Positions 24,776 to 33,860 of a stretch of 53,469 bases of DNA are shown one piece after another. Within the stretch, counting starts at the first letter, position 1; each line of letters starts with the position of its first letter. A program made the translations under genes and the position numbers. The notes under the pieces were generated by a model, which was given only the letters and a program-made list of their open reading frames with translations, did no database searches and was not told the DNA's origin. The stretch is from Gilliamella apis (GTDB lineage: Bacteria; Pseudomonadota; Gammaproteobacteria; Enterobacterales; Orbaceae), in NCBI RefSeq assembly GCF_002142155.1, contig NZ_NASD01000018.1, positions 1-53,469 on the forward strand. Direction: 5' to 3'.

Positions 24776-25180
24776 ATGTGGAGCACAAACCTTACTCCAT
24801 CTTTTTTACAATTATTAGGTTCTTGCTGTTTTTATTTAATTTTAATTATCATCAGTTTAATTCAGTTTGCCGATACATCACTAAATTGTTATACCTATAT
24901 TTTAATTTTAGTTTTAATCGTTGAATGGTGGCGTAGTGTCAATTATTTCAGAACTATTAACGGAGAACTGGCATTATTTGATTATATACATCAAATTTAT
25001 TGGCATAAACAACGTTGGCATTTAATACGAAAACCACTTCTTTTACGTTATGTGGTAATTTTAAATCTAAAATCATGTCGCGATGGCAAAAGAAGAGTAT
25101 TGTTTTTAATGATCGATAATCTTACACCTAATGATTGGCGCACATTACACTATCATTTAAAACAAATTGATTTATCGTAA
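24776..25180 (+). CDS. ygfX: YgfX/CptA-like membrane protein
   Basis: A 134-aa protein with two adjacent transmembrane segments near residues 10-30 and 38-52, then a cytoplasmic domain. The pattern W-x2-NL at the start, RTINGELALF, the W-x4-W motif (KQRWHLIRKP) and a closing DWRTLHYHL segment follow the YgfX (CptA) family. In E. coli the partner is sdhE (ygfY/cptB), directly upstream; no sdhE is present here, so the gene is separated from it. YgfX has been described as an inner-membrane protein affecting the cell-division cytoskeleton. Family assignment is by pattern from memory. Confidence 0.72.
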   Translation: MWSTNLTPSFLQLLGSCCFYLILIIISLIQFADTSLNCYTYILILVLIVEWWRSVNYFRTINGELALFDYIHQIYWHKQRWHLIRKPLLLRYVVILNLKSCRDGKRRVLFLMIDNLTPNDWRTLHYHLKQIDLS

Positions 25181-25219
25181 TGAAAATGAATTTAATGGAG
25201 AATTATTCAGATCAATTTA

Positions 25220-25450
25220 TTAATGTGATTTTTTAATCCAATATTCAAATGGTACTGATTCAATTTGCGCGTTAACTAATTGATGGTCCATATGCCGACA
25301 AAAGCTAGGAATATCACGAGTTGTAGCCAAATCATCAGCTATAACATGTAGAATTTGGCCAACAGCTAATTCTCTAATCGCTTTACGAACTAACATAATG
25401 GGTTCTGGGCAACGCAGGCCCAGAGTATTAAGATCTTTATCAACAATCAT
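25220..25450 (-). CDS. tusA: Sulfur carrier protein TusA
   Basis: A 76-aa protein of the SirA/TusA family, full length. The signature [17 protein letters not shown] contains the reactive cysteine that carries persulfide sulfur. The fold ends with VPFEYWIKK. It relays sulfur from IscS through TusBCD/E to MnmA for 2-thiouridine in tRNA. It follows yigL on the same strand after 26 nt and may be co-transcribed with it. Confidence 0.94.
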   Translation of the reverse strand: MIVDKDLNTLGLRCPEPIMLVRKAIRELAVGQILHVIADDLATTRDIPSFCRHMDHQLVNAQIESVPFEYWIKKSH

Positions 25451-25476
25451 ATTTATGGTTAATATAACTATTCAAA

Positions 25477-26283
25477 TTAAAGTAAAAGATTAGCTAAATA
25501 GTGAGGTACAGCATCATCAGCATTAGAGCCAATTACTTCAAGTTCAGGAAGTAACGACTTAAGTTCAGGGCTCGCATCTTTCATAATACAGCCCTTCCCT
25601 GCCATTTTTAACATTTCATAATCATTCATACCATCACCAAAGGCAATACTGTCTTTAAGTTGATAACCTAAGCTTTCAACCACTAACTTTAATGCACTAC
25701 CTTTAGTTACATTTTCCGCCATTACTTCAAGACAGTTTGCTGTGGAAAAAGCAATACTAACTTTTTTACCAAATTGTTGTTCAATTTTGTGTTTTAGTTC
25801 GACTAAGTGATGGTTATGTGCAACATCAGAAGTAGTAAAATAAATTTTGGCAATATCATCAGCAGCAAAGTTACGCGGGTCGAAAAATTGATATTTAAAT
25901 TGTGTATCAGTGAAAAAACTAAGCGAATATGCATCTGGTTTATTAATTAACCAATCATCACCACGATAAACATGTGTATAAATATATGGACTGTCCTGAC
26001 AAATTTGTGCTAACTCACAGGCTATATTAGCTTCAAAGCTGCGACTAAAAACTAAATTACCACGACTATCATGAACTCTGGCACCATTTGCGGTTATCAT
26101 AAAAGCATCGATTTCCATATTTTCGCGCATTTGGCCAACATCGATATGGTGTCGACCAGTAGCAAAGGCAAAATGAATGCCCATTTGACGTAAAGCTTGA
26201 AGAATTTTTTTAGTAAATGGCGATAAGCTATGCTCAGTATTTAGCAAAGTACCATCTAAATCAGAAGCGACAAAATGAAACAT
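25477..26283 (-). CDS. yigL: HAD-family phosphatase YigL (pyridoxal phosphate phosphatase)
   Basis: A 268-aa Cof-type HAD hydrolase. Motif I is DLDGTLLN (residues 8-15), the cap region contains TANGARVHD, motif III Lys is in ENVTKGSAL, and motif IV is FGDGMNDYEML. The whole sequence, including ATGRHHIDVGQMRENMEI and VIGSNADDAVPHYL, closely follows E. coli YigL, which dephosphorylates pyridoxal phosphate and sugar phosphates. It is cytoplasmic and Mg-dependent. It lies between hofQ and tusA, with the same orientation. Confidence 0.92.
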   Translation of the reverse strand: MFHFVASDLDGTLLNTEHSLSPFTKKILQALRQMGIHFAFATGRHHIDVGQMRENMEIDAFMITANGARVHDSRGNLVFSRSFEANIACELAQICQDSPYIYTHVYRGDDWLINKPDAYSLSFFTDTQFKYQFFDPRNFAADDIAKIYFTTSDVAHNHHLVELKHKIEQQFGKKVSIAFSTANCLEVMAENVTKGSALKLVVESLGYQLKDSIAFGDGMNDYEMLKMAGKGCIMKDASPELKSLLPELEVIGSNADDAVPHYLANLLL

Positions 26284-26399
26284 GATATTCTCAACTTTTA
26301 TAATAAATTGTAATTTTAGCGGCTATATTTTGCTGTGAGTTAATATGCTCAAAACAAAGTAACAAAATAAGATTGAGTATGATACAACTCCATGACTAT

Positions 26400-27692
26400 T
26401 TACTCAACTAATTGCGGCGTAATAAAGATAACTAATTCTCTTTTTTGTTGTTTTTTTGCTTTGTTTTTAAAAGCATTACCGATAATGGGTACATTGCTAA
26501 TGCCTGGAACGCTATTTTTACTAACATTATTAATTTGTTGGAAAATTCCACCTAATACAACAGTTTCACCACTTTTAATTTTGACTTGTGTTCTAATTTC
26601 CTGTGTTTCAATAGCTAGCGCTTCGCCCCCATCACGTCGCTTTATTGAACGACCAGCCGTATTTTGTGTGATATATAAATCTAATATCATTTGATCGTTA
26701 GCAATAATTTTCGGGGTAACTTCTAAACCTAATACAGCTTGTTTAAATTCGATGGATGTTGATCCATTACCACCATTTGAAACTTCGTAAGGGATTTCTG
26801 TGCCTTGTTTTATCGAAGCCATATTTTGATTTGCCGTTAACAAATTCGGACTTGCGATAATTTCTAACTGGTTTTCTGATTCTAGTGCCGAAAGTTCAAG
26901 ATTTAACAAACTTCCGGAAAGTTTTGCTAAATTGAAGCCAACCGAAGATGCTGCATTGGTGACACCAAAGTCAACATCAAACTTACTCAATACTTGTGAT
27001 GAGTGCCCGGTATATCCCCACTTTATGCCTAACTCATCCATACTTTGCTTATTCATTGTGACAATATGAGCCGAAATATGTACTTGAGGAATTGGCTGAT
27101 CCAAACTTTTAACTAATTTTTTAATGTTAGAAAATTGTTTAGACATATCGGTAATAATAATTGAGTTAGTTCTTTTATCGATAATCGCTTTACCTCGCTC
27201 AGATAATAATCCTTGTGATTGAATTGTTTCAACTAGATTACTAAGGTCAGCATGATTAACTGGAATAGTTAGTAAAGTTAGAGGCTCATTTAACTGCAGT
27301 TCTTTTTGTTCTAGTAATTTTTTTTGAAGCAACTCCTCTGGATCATCAGCTTTTGATATAAATAAGATATTATCGTCAATTTCAGCGCGTAAATTTGCAG
27401 AATTTAAAACAACTGTTAATGCTTTTTGCCATGTAACATTTTGTAGTTTAATGGTTTGTTTGGTTGACAAATCATCGACCATGACTAAGTTCATTTGTTT
27501 ATTGTCAGCAAGTGCTTGCAAAATTATGGCAATGTCTGTTTGATAAAAATTTATAGAAACTAGATCGTCCGATTCAGCACTTGATAAAGTTTTAGGATTT
27601 GCCCAACATGACATAGAAAAAAGAATAGCTAAAATAATAATATTTAAATATTTTTTTGCTAATTTTTTTAATATTTGACTAATTTTAAACAT
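26400..27692 (-). CDS. hofQ: HofQ, secretin-family DNA uptake porin
   Basis: A 430-aa outer-membrane secretin, full length for HofQ. It has a signal peptide (residues 1-31, ending SCWA), N-terminal domains (ISINF-type, VNFYQTDIAIILQALAD) and the C-terminal secretin domain. Diagnostic are VPGISNVPIIGNAFKNKAKK and RELVIFITPQLV. In E. coli HofQ is needed for use of DNA as a nutrient; in relatives (ComE/PilQ) it serves DNA uptake. It is the last gene of the hof operon here, 29 nt after hofP. Confidence 0.93.
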   Translation of the reverse strand: MFKISQILKKLAKKYLNIIILAILFSMSCWANPKTLSSAESDDLVSINFYQTDIAIILQALADNKQMNLVMVDDLSTKQTIKLQNVTWQKALTVVLNSANLRAEIDDNILFISKADDPEELLQKKLLEQKELQLNEPLTLLTIPVNHADLSNLVETIQSQGLLSERGKAIIDKRTNSIIITDMSKQFSNIKKLVKSLDQPIPQVHISAHIVTMNKQSMDELGIKWGYTGHSSQVLSKFDVDFGVTNAASSVGFNLAKLSGSLLNLELSALESENQLEIIASPNLLTANQNMASIKQGTEIPYEVSNGGNGSTSIEFKQAVLGLEVTPKIIANDQMILDLYITQNTAGRSIKRRDGGEALAIETQEIRTQVKIKSGETVVLGGIFQQINNVSKNSVPGISNVPIIGNAFKNKAKKQQKRELVIFITPQLVE

Positions 27693-27721
27693 TAATTATA
27701 ACCTTAAACTTGAATAGTCAC

Positions 27722-28093
27722 TTATTTTGTCAACGGCATTGTCCATAACACATTATGATTGCAATAGTTAGGTAAACTTGCTTGCCATAAAAGTTTATCG
27801 TCTAAGACAGCACTTATAGTCCATGGAAACAAAATATGCGGTATAGTATTATCAGTAATCGCTAACCAATTATTTTCAGAAAAAAGCCATAATTGTTGGT
27901 AATGGTTCTCTATGCGATGGATATAACCTTTATATTGCCAAACTTGGATCTGTTTATTAAGAATATCTGTCTGCTCCTGACAACTAAAATTAATAGTTTG
28001 TAAAAAAGGATCCCTTGTTAAATGAATATCTGCATTAACATTAAAACAACAAATCATTAATAAAAAAGAACTGATAATAAGATAATGATTCAT
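27722..28093 (-). CDS. hofP: HofP-like protein
   Basis: A 123-aa protein with a signal peptide (MNHYLIISSFLLMICCFNVNA) and the DPFLQ motif typical of HofP/PilP. It overlaps hofO by 4 nt and precedes hofQ. The pilotin/secretin-coupling role of PilP-like proteins is the presumed function. Conservation is low, and the assignment depends partly on gene order. It contains three Cys after the signal peptide. Confidence 0.75.
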   Translation of the reverse strand: MNHYLIISSFLLMICCFNVNADIHLTRDPFLQTINFSCQEQTDILNKQIQVWQYKGYIHRIENHYQQLWLFSENNWLAITDNTIPHILFPWTISAVLDDKLLWQASLPNYCNHNVLWTMPLTK

Positions 28094-28563
28094 TTAATAT
28101 CCCTTTTAATCAATATGCTAAATTTAATTAGCAAATAAGTATCTTGCTTATCAATAATAAAATTCTGAAAATCTAAATAATAAAAATTGTCATTTAACTC
28201 ACTAATAAATTGCATAAAATTAATAAACTGCCCTTGTAGCTCAATATGCCAATAACTTGACGTTTCATTTTTCTCATATTTAAAGGAAGTTAAATGCAAT
28301 TGATTACGTTTGATTGCTTTAGCAAACTCAAGTTCTGTTAGTAAAGTTAGCGAACTATTTTTAGCAGATTGATAACGTTCAATTTTTGATTGAAGTAATT
28401 TAATTGTCGTTTTCTTTTCTTCATATATTGCAATTTGCATCTCAGTTTGTTGTTTTAATTCTTGAATAAAAAACTGATAACAGATAAAAAACACAATTGA
28501 AGGTAGCAAAAAGCTAATTAAATATTGTTGCCAAATAGGTCTATAAAAAAAATCATTATTCAT
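28090..28563 (-). CDS. hofO: HofO-like protein
   Basis: A 157-aa bitopic inner-membrane protein. The transmembrane segment is at about 14-32, followed by a coiled coil (LKQQTEMQIAIYEEKKTT...) and a PilO-like domain with WHIELQGQFINFMQFISELN. It overlaps both neighbours (8 nt with hofMN, 4 nt with hofP). In pilus and competence systems PilN and PilO form a membrane complex that links the secretin to the cytoplasmic assembly machine. Length is near that of E. coli HofO. Confidence 0.8.
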   Translation of the reverse strand: MNNDFFYRPIWQQYLISFLLPSIVFFICYQFFIQELKQQTEMQIAIYEEKKTTIKLLQSKIERYQSAKNSSLTLLTELEFAKAIKRNQLHLTSFKYEKNETSSYWHIELQGQFINFMQFISELNDNFYYLDFQNFIIDKQDTYLLIKFSILIKRDIK

Positions 28564-29503
28564 TTAACTCAATATCCATTTGAAATAACAAACTGTCTCC
28601 AATATTTTCAATATTTTTCACTTGGCTACTATTTACCTCATGACTGGATAAAAGTTGCTGATTAAAATTAATAATATCTACATAATTAATACTTTGACCG
28701 GTAATTTTTATCTTTTGTGCTTCATATTCATACAATCTTAACCAAATTGTCTCCGGCAGAATTTCTGCAAACATTTGTAGCGATTGTTGAATCTGTTTTT
28801 GACTTGGTGAAGGATTAGGAATAAAACTTGCTAATTGAGCAGACAATTGCTGTTCTAGCGCTTGTTGTGTTGATAGCCGTTTCGAATATTGAGTAAATGT
28901 AGTTTGGCTATCAAGTAAAAGATAAAAGAAGAAACAACTCAATAAACCAATAAAGCTAACCATGAAAAGTAGTAATTGAAACTGATGCTGCCTTGCTTTT
29001 TGCTGGCGCCAGGGTAAAAAATTAAATCTTATATTTTCAAACTTACTATTAATAGAAAGCAAAGTTAAACCATGCTTTTTGGATAAATCTATCCAATAAT
29101 TGGCTGTATCACTCTCACAAATAGCAATCATAATGGTTTTCGGATGGCCTGCTAATGACACAAAGTCGAAAAACATATTGTTTGCCGGTAACTGAAATTG
29201 TTTACTGATTATTGATTTTACATATAAAGTTAATTCTGCTGAATTTAACTTCACCTCAGGATAAGCCGTTTTCTGAAACTGAACGTAACTTTGGCCTAAA
29301 TTCAGTGCTATTGCGGTTAATTTGGGCTGCTGTTTTTTTAAATTTTGTATCAGTTGTTCAATATCAGTCGAGTTTTGATAAGGAATATCAGCTAAATTTT
29401 TATTATTAGAATGTTGGTTAAGGGCTTTAATAGTTACCACTTGATAGCTTAATATTTCTGGTTCGATTGTAATAACAGCACATTTTTTATTAAAAAACAT
29501 CAT
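28556..29503 (-). CDS. HofM-HofN fusion protein
   Basis: A 315-aa protein in which residues 1-~160 resemble HofM/PilM (actin-fold assembly protein, shortened) and residues ~160-315 resemble HofN/PilN. The join shows FNFLPWRQQKARQHQF, almost the same as the N terminus of E. coli HofN (INFLPWRQQ), followed by a transmembrane segment (LLLFMVSFIGLLSCFFFYLLL) and a periplasmic coiled coil. In E. coli these are two genes (hofM, hofN). It is first in the operon before hofO. The PilM part lacks the length for a full actin fold, so its activity is uncertain. Confidence 0.82.
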   Translation of the reverse strand: MMFFNKKCAVITIEPEILSYQVVTIKALNQHSNNKNLADIPYQNSTDIEQLIQNLKKQQPKLTAIALNLGQSYVQFQKTAYPEVKLNSAELTLYVKSIISKQFQLPANNMFFDFVSLAGHPKTIMIAICESDTANYWIDLSKKHGLTLLSINSKFENIRFNFLPWRQQKARQHQFQLLLFMVSFIGLLSCFFFYLLLDSQTTFTQYSKRLSTQQALEQQLSAQLASFIPNPSPSQKQIQQSLQMFAEILPETIWLRLYEYEAQKIKITGQSINYVDIINFNQQLLSSHEVNSSQVKNIENIGDSLLFQMDIELNE

Positions 29504-29658
29504 ATGAATCTTAAATAATGTTGATTGGTGATATCAAAAATCATAATCATAATTAGCTGAAGATAAGCCAACAATATGCATATTTGCGAAGTATTATCCA
29601 AAAAATGTCTAAAATTAAACCGAACAGGGTTAATTTTAAGGAAATTTAAAAAAAAAGG

Positions 29659-29686
29659 TTGACTGAAATAAGACGTGCCTTATAAT
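29659..29686 (+). promoter_or_regulatory. Promoter of the tRNA operon
   Basis: TTGACT and TATAAT with a 16-nt spacer lie just upstream of the first tRNA-Val. This is a strong sigma70-type match. Confidence 0.8.
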
Positions 29687-29703
29687 GCACATCCACACGG
29701 TAA

Positions 29704-29779
29704 GGGTGATTAGCTCAGTTGGGAGAGCACCTCCCTTACAAGGAGGGGGTCACTGGTTCGAACCCGGTATCACCCACCA
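29704..29779 (+). tRNA. tRNA-Val(TAC), copy 1
   Basis: A 76-nt cloverleaf with encoded CCA. The anticodon loop CTTACAA gives TAC. It is identical to the next gene, and first of a three-tRNA transcript. Confidence 0.97.
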
Positions 29780-29814
29780 ATTCTTACCGTGATGTTTTAG
29801 AAATAAAACACTTG

Positions 29815-29890
29815 GGGTGATTAGCTCAGTTGGGAGAGCACCTCCCTTACAAGGAGGGGGTCACTGGTTCGAACCCGGTATCACCCACCA
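29815..29890 (+). tRNA. tRNA-Val(TAC), copy 2
   Basis: A 76-nt copy identical to the previous tRNA, 35 nt downstream, with the CCA end. Confidence 0.97.
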
Positions 29891-29906
29891 CTTTTACTTT
29901 CTTAAT

Positions 29907-29982
29907 GGGTTGTTAGCTCAGTCGGTAGAGCAGCGGACTTTTAATCCGTTTGTCGAGCGTTCGAATCGCTCACGACCCACCA
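29907..29982 (+). tRNA. tRNA-Lys(TTT)
   Basis: A 76-nt cloverleaf with anticodon TTT in CTTTTAA and encoded CCA. Its last 15 nt (GCTCACGACCCACCA) are repeated at each downstream repeat unit. Confidence 0.97.
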
Positions 29983-30787
29983 CTTTTTTTTCTCTTTCAC
30001 CTATTCCATTACAGATAAATTACTTAGCGATGAGAACGCTAGCGTTCGACAAATTCGTCTGGAACGAATTTGAACAACATAAAGTGTTGGCCCTGAAAGG
30101 GTGAGGCACACGATGTGCCGAATAATCTGGCTCACGACCCACCACTTTTTTCTCTTTCACCTATTCCACTACAGATAAATTAGTTAGCGATGAGAACGCT
30201 GCGTTCGACAAATTCGTCTGGAACGAATTTGAACAACACAAAGTGTTGGCCCTGAAAGAGTCAGGCACACGATGTGCCGAATAATCTGGCTCACGACCCA
30301 CCATTTTTTTTTCTTTCACCTATTCCACTACAGATAAATTACTTAGCGATGAGAACGCTAGCGTTCGACAAATTCGTCTGGAACGAATTTGAACAACACA
30401 AAGTGTTGGCCCTGAAAGGGTGAGGCACACGATGTGCCGAATAATCTGGCTCACGACCCACCATTTCTTTTTCTGTTTTACTTATTCCATTAAAAATAAA
30501 TTACTTAGCGATGAGAACGCTACGTTCGACAAATTCGTCTGGAACGAATTTGAACAACACAAAGTGTTGGCCCTGAAAGGGTGAGGCACACGATGTGCCG
30601 AATAATCTGGCTCACGACCCACCACCTCTTTTTCTGTTTTACTTATTCCATTAAAAATAAATTATTTAGCGATGAGAACGCTAGCGTTCGACAAATTCGT
30701 CTGGAACGAATTTGAACAACACAAAGTGTTGGCCCTGAAAAGGTGAGGCTCACGATGTGCCGAACAATCTAGCTCACGACTCAACAT
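29969..30787 (+). repeat. Five tandem ~160-bp units derived from the tRNA-Lys 3' end
   Basis: The units start at 29969, 30131, 30290, 30450 and 30611 (lengths 162, 159, 160, 161, 162). A partial end at 30773 reads CTCACGACTCAAC. Each begins with the tRNA-Lys 3' end including CCA, then a T-rich spacer, and then a block of four hairpins: GAACGC/GCGTTC (centre variable), AAATTCGT/ACGAATTT, CAACAC/GTGTTG and GGCACA/TGTGCC. The layout resembles the tyrT repeats that give rtT RNA in E. coli. It lies in the tRNA transcript downstream of tRNA-Lys. Confidence 0.92.
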
Positions 30788-30927
30788 TTTTACTAACCAA
30801 AAGAAAATTATTGATACTTTTGTAAACTTGCTTATAAAATAGCTAAATTACATAACGACAATAGATTTATCTATAACGAATAAATTCGCTACAGTCCTTT
30901 TACAGTAATAAAATTACTGGGTATATA

Positions 30928-31545
30928 ATGAAAAAATTAATTCTAATCCTATTATTAGGTTTGTTCACTTATAGTTCGGCTTTTGCTGATGAACAACCTG
31001 AATTAAATTTTGAAAGTGAATATCAAAAAGCTACAGAACAAAATGATCCTGAGGCTCAATATCATGTTGGAATAATGTATTTTAATGGTTATACAGTTAA
31101 AAAACGGATATTTAAAGGTATTGAACAAGGGGCAATTAATGAGCCCGAACAAAAAACTGAACCGGATTATAGCAAGGCAAAAGAATGGTTTGAAAAAGCA
31201 GCTAAACAAGGACATATTGGAGCTCAACATAGTTTAGCTATGTTGTATTATAACGGACAAGGTACAAAGCAAAATTATCTAAAAGGTATTGAATGGGATA
31301 CTAAAGCAGCGCAAAAAGGAGATCCTGTAGCACAATATACTTTAGCAACTATGTATTATAAAGGCACCGGTGTTAAACAGAATTATTTTAAAGCTAAACA
31401 ATGGTTTGCTAAAGCCGCAGAACAAAACTATTTAGATTCTAAAGACCATTTGGCAGTAGTTTCCAAAAAAGTTCAGGCAATTATCAAGAAAAATAATCAA
31501 GCAAAAAAACAAAAAACTAGCAGCGTAGATTGTGGATGTAGTTAA
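30928..31545 (+). CDS. Secreted Sel1-repeat protein, short form
   Basis: A 205-aa protein with a signal peptide (residues 1-20, ending SSAFA) and four Sel1-like repeats. The repeats have the A-x2-LAxMYYxGxGxKQNYxKAxxWxxKAAEQ pattern. An insert at about residues 55-75 is unlike the repeats. The end SSVDCGCS is Cys-rich and may be lipid-free periplasmic or surface exposed. It is a paralogue of the gene at 34021. Sel1 proteins act as scaffolds for protein-protein contacts and appear often in host-associated bacteria. Its partner is unknown. Confidence 0.82.
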   Translation: MKKLILILLLGLFTYSSAFADEQPELNFESEYQKATEQNDPEAQYHVGIMYFNGYTVKKRIFKGIEQGAINEPEQKTEPDYSKAKEWFEKAAKQGHIGAQHSLAMLYYNGQGTKQNYLKGIEWDTKAAQKGDPVAQYTLATMYYKGTGVKQNYFKAKQWFAKAAEQNYLDSKDHLAVVSKKVQAIIKKNNQAKKQKTSSVDCGCS

Positions 31546-31616
31546 AGCAGAAAAAAATTATCATATTTTTTAATTTATTGCTTATTTATAGTTAAAAACT
31601 CCACTGAAAATAATAA

Positions 31617-31651
31617 TTGTGCTATTGCCTTAACTTAATTCAATAGCACAA
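31617..31651. terminator. Bidirectional terminator
   Basis: An 11-bp stem TTGTGCTATTG/CAATAGCACAA lies between the convergent Sel1 and GH3 genes. Confidence 0.65.
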
Positions 31652-31661
31652 AATAGACAAC

Positions 31662-33623
31662 TTAAAGCGTTAAACCATAACCTAATGGATATAATGCCTG
31701 CATGTCGTTTGCTAAATCAGAAGATTGTTTTATAACACTATTCATTGAGTCTGGTAATGCAAATGGTAATTTAGCGCTGAATGGTTTACTATCTAATAAA
31801 CGTTTAAATAACACATCATCATTTACACCAAAATTTGCAACCACTGCATTTGCTATTTGTTTTACTGGAGTTAAAACTGCTGGTCTATCTAAATAAACAG
31901 TGACAACAACTGGATGTTTTTTACTTGCTTCATTAATAAATTTTATATCTTTATCATCAGCAGTATATTCTAGTGAACCTTCATGATATCTTGCACCAAA
32001 GAAGTAATTTTTATGTTTTTGTTCATAAGGCGCATTAAATCTAGCAACAACCACATCAGCTTGATCTAATTTATCAACAATAGTTATTTTACCTTTTAAG
32101 GTATTTTTAGCATCTTCAGCAAAACCATATAAATAGACTTTACTACTGGATTTCAATGGCAGAATCTTATCTTTATTTTCTAATAACACCAATGAATCAA
32201 ATTGCGCTTTATCAGCAACTTTTTGGAAATCTTGATTGCCAACGAAACGGCTTGCTTCATTAGGATCAACATAAGGATTTTCAAATTGTCCTAAAGCAAA
32301 TTTTTGCGTCAAGATTGCTAAAACTGCACTATCAATAGTTTTTTCATCCAGTTTATTGTTTTTTACAGCTGACACAATAACAGAGCTATTGCTCACTCCA
32401 CCAAATTGTTGAACACCGGCTTGAATAGCTTTAATAAAACGTTGCTCAACAGTAAGATCTTCTACTCCCCATGGCATTCCTTCCGCTTTAGGAGCTATAT
32501 CAGGCGGGTTACCGTTGATACAAACTTCATTACAATCTTTTGTAATATTCCAATCACTAATAATCACCCCTTTAAATTGATAAGTATCTCGTAATAGATC
32601 TTTCAATAAATAGCGATTAAAACCTCCGCCGACAGGTTCTATTTTATGATCATTTAATTGGGCATTTTTTAAAATAGAATAAGTCGGCATAATTGCAGCC
32701 ACATTGACCTCAAATGCTCCAGTGAATGGTATGATATGTTGTTCTAAACTGTTTTTATGAGTATAGAGTGCATATTTACCATAAGAGTTATGGCTATCTA
32801 ACCCATCTTCTGCAGCGCCATAACCAACCCAATGTTTAACGACGGCAGCCACACTTTGTGAATTTAAGCCAAGTTTGCCATTTTGCATACCTGAAATATA
32901 ACCACGCACCATACTTTTACTTAGCATTGGATCTTCGCCAAATGTACCTTCAAAACGAGACCAACGTGGCTCAGTTCCTAAATCTGCCATAGGAGATAAA
33001 GCCTGAGTTACCCCTAGTGAACGATATTCTTGTCGAATAATGTTTCCATACTCATTTATAATTGACTCATTACCAATCGCCGCCATACCTAATGTCCCTG
33101 GCCATTGGCTAAATCCAGCTTTACTCGTTACTTTATTGCCATAATAGAAAGTATTTCGGGGATCAACACTAATGGTAAGAGGAATAGCCAGACGAGAGGA
33201 CTCTGCAATTTGTTGTAATTGATTATTTTGCTCAGCAAAATCTTTTGGATTCACCTCTAAACGAGTAATTAAACTATTTACCTTATCATCAAGCACTAAC
33301 TGTTTAATTTCTTCTAAATTATACTTATCTCCATGACCAAGCTCATCACCTAAACTTCTGGCATTACCATGCATCATCAGCCCTGCTTTTTCTTCTAACG
33401 ACAATTTGCTAAGTAGATCTTTAGCACGAACTTCAGGCGACAAACGCCAATCTTCAAAAGGAGACAATTTGCCATCTTTATCAAAGTCTTTAAATTCTAG
33501 ATTATCAATTACAATTTTCTTTAATTGATGGCTTTTAATCTCAACCTGCTCAATAGCAACAGCTTGACCAACAGCCAAAGCCACACTAACCAATAATGCT
33601 AATTTCATTCGTTTATTTGTCAT
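31662..33623 (-). CDS. Glycoside hydrolase family 3 beta-glucosidase
   Basis: A 653-aa exported enzyme with a signal peptide (to about residue 23, ending GQAVA) and an EF-hand-like DxDxDGxLSPFED loop (residues ~44-55). The GH3 N-terminal barrel has SQWPGTLGMAA, EPRWSRFEGTFGEDP, VVKHWVGYGA and the nucleophile Asp in GVIISDWN. The C-terminal domain follows (SLVLLENKDKILPL) and the end is complete. It hydrolyses terminal beta-glucosides in the periplasm or outside. It is convergent with a Sel1 gene and divergent from another, with a CRP-like site in the upstream gap. BglX-like, but I give no symbol. Confidence 0.9.
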   Translation of the reverse strand: MTNKRMKLALLVSVALAVGQAVAIEQVEIKSHQLKKIVIDNLEFKDFDKDGKLSPFEDWRLSPEVRAKDLLSKLSLEEKAGLMMHGNARSLGDELGHGDKYNLEEIKQLVLDDKVNSLITRLEVNPKDFAEQNNQLQQIAESSRLAIPLTISVDPRNTFYYGNKVTSKAGFSQWPGTLGMAAIGNESIINEYGNIIRQEYRSLGVTQALSPMADLGTEPRWSRFEGTFGEDPMLSKSMVRGYISGMQNGKLGLNSQSVAAVVKHWVGYGAAEDGLDSHNSYGKYALYTHKNSLEQHIIPFTGAFEVNVAAIMPTYSILKNAQLNDHKIEPVGGGFNRYLLKDLLRDTYQFKGVIISDWNITKDCNEVCINGNPPDIAPKAEGMPWGVEDLTVEQRFIKAIQAGVQQFGGVSNSSVIVSAVKNNKLDEKTIDSAVLAILTQKFALGQFENPYVDPNEASRFVGNQDFQKVADKAQFDSLVLLENKDKILPLKSSSKVYLYGFAEDAKNTLKGKITIVDKLDQADVVVARFNAPYEQKHKNYFFGARYHEGSLEYTADDKDIKFINEASKKHPVVVTVYLDRPAVLTPVKQIANAVVANFGVNDDVLFKRLLDSKPFSAKLPFALPDSMNSVIKQSSDLANDMQALYPLGYGLTL

Positions 33624-33723
33624 AAGAACTCCTTGTCTATTTACTCAGTATCCAATTAATTTTGCATACCCGCTAAAACCGATATTCTATAGTTATTAAT
33701 ATATTTGGCTTTCTTAAAGCAAA

Positions 33724-33762
33724 AAAACCTAAACACCTTGTTGAGTAAGATGTTTAGGTTTT
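33724..33762 (-). terminator. Orphan intrinsic terminator in the GH3 leader
   Basis: A 12-bp stem AAAACCTAAACA/TGTTTAGGTTTT with a 15-nt loop is followed on the minus strand by a T-run. It lies 100 nt before the GH3 ATG, in the same orientation, with no gene upstream. It could be an attenuator or the end of a small RNA. Confidence 0.7.
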
Positions 33763-33860
33763 GCCCGAAAAGTTATGTAAACTAAACAGTAACAATCCAA
33801 ATTTATAAATTAGCATAATATTAAAAACTTAATCTTGTCATAAACAAAAAATATTATAAT

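Noticed and set aside
29817-30104. A 95-aa plus-strand ORF across tRNA genes and repeats
   Set aside because: It overlaps tRNA-Val and tRNA-Lys and runs into repeat unit 1; the frame is broken in other units, so it is not a gene.
29969-30787. CRISPR array
   Set aside because: The units are ~160 bp, nearly the same throughout, with no short repeat/unique spacer pattern and no cas genes.
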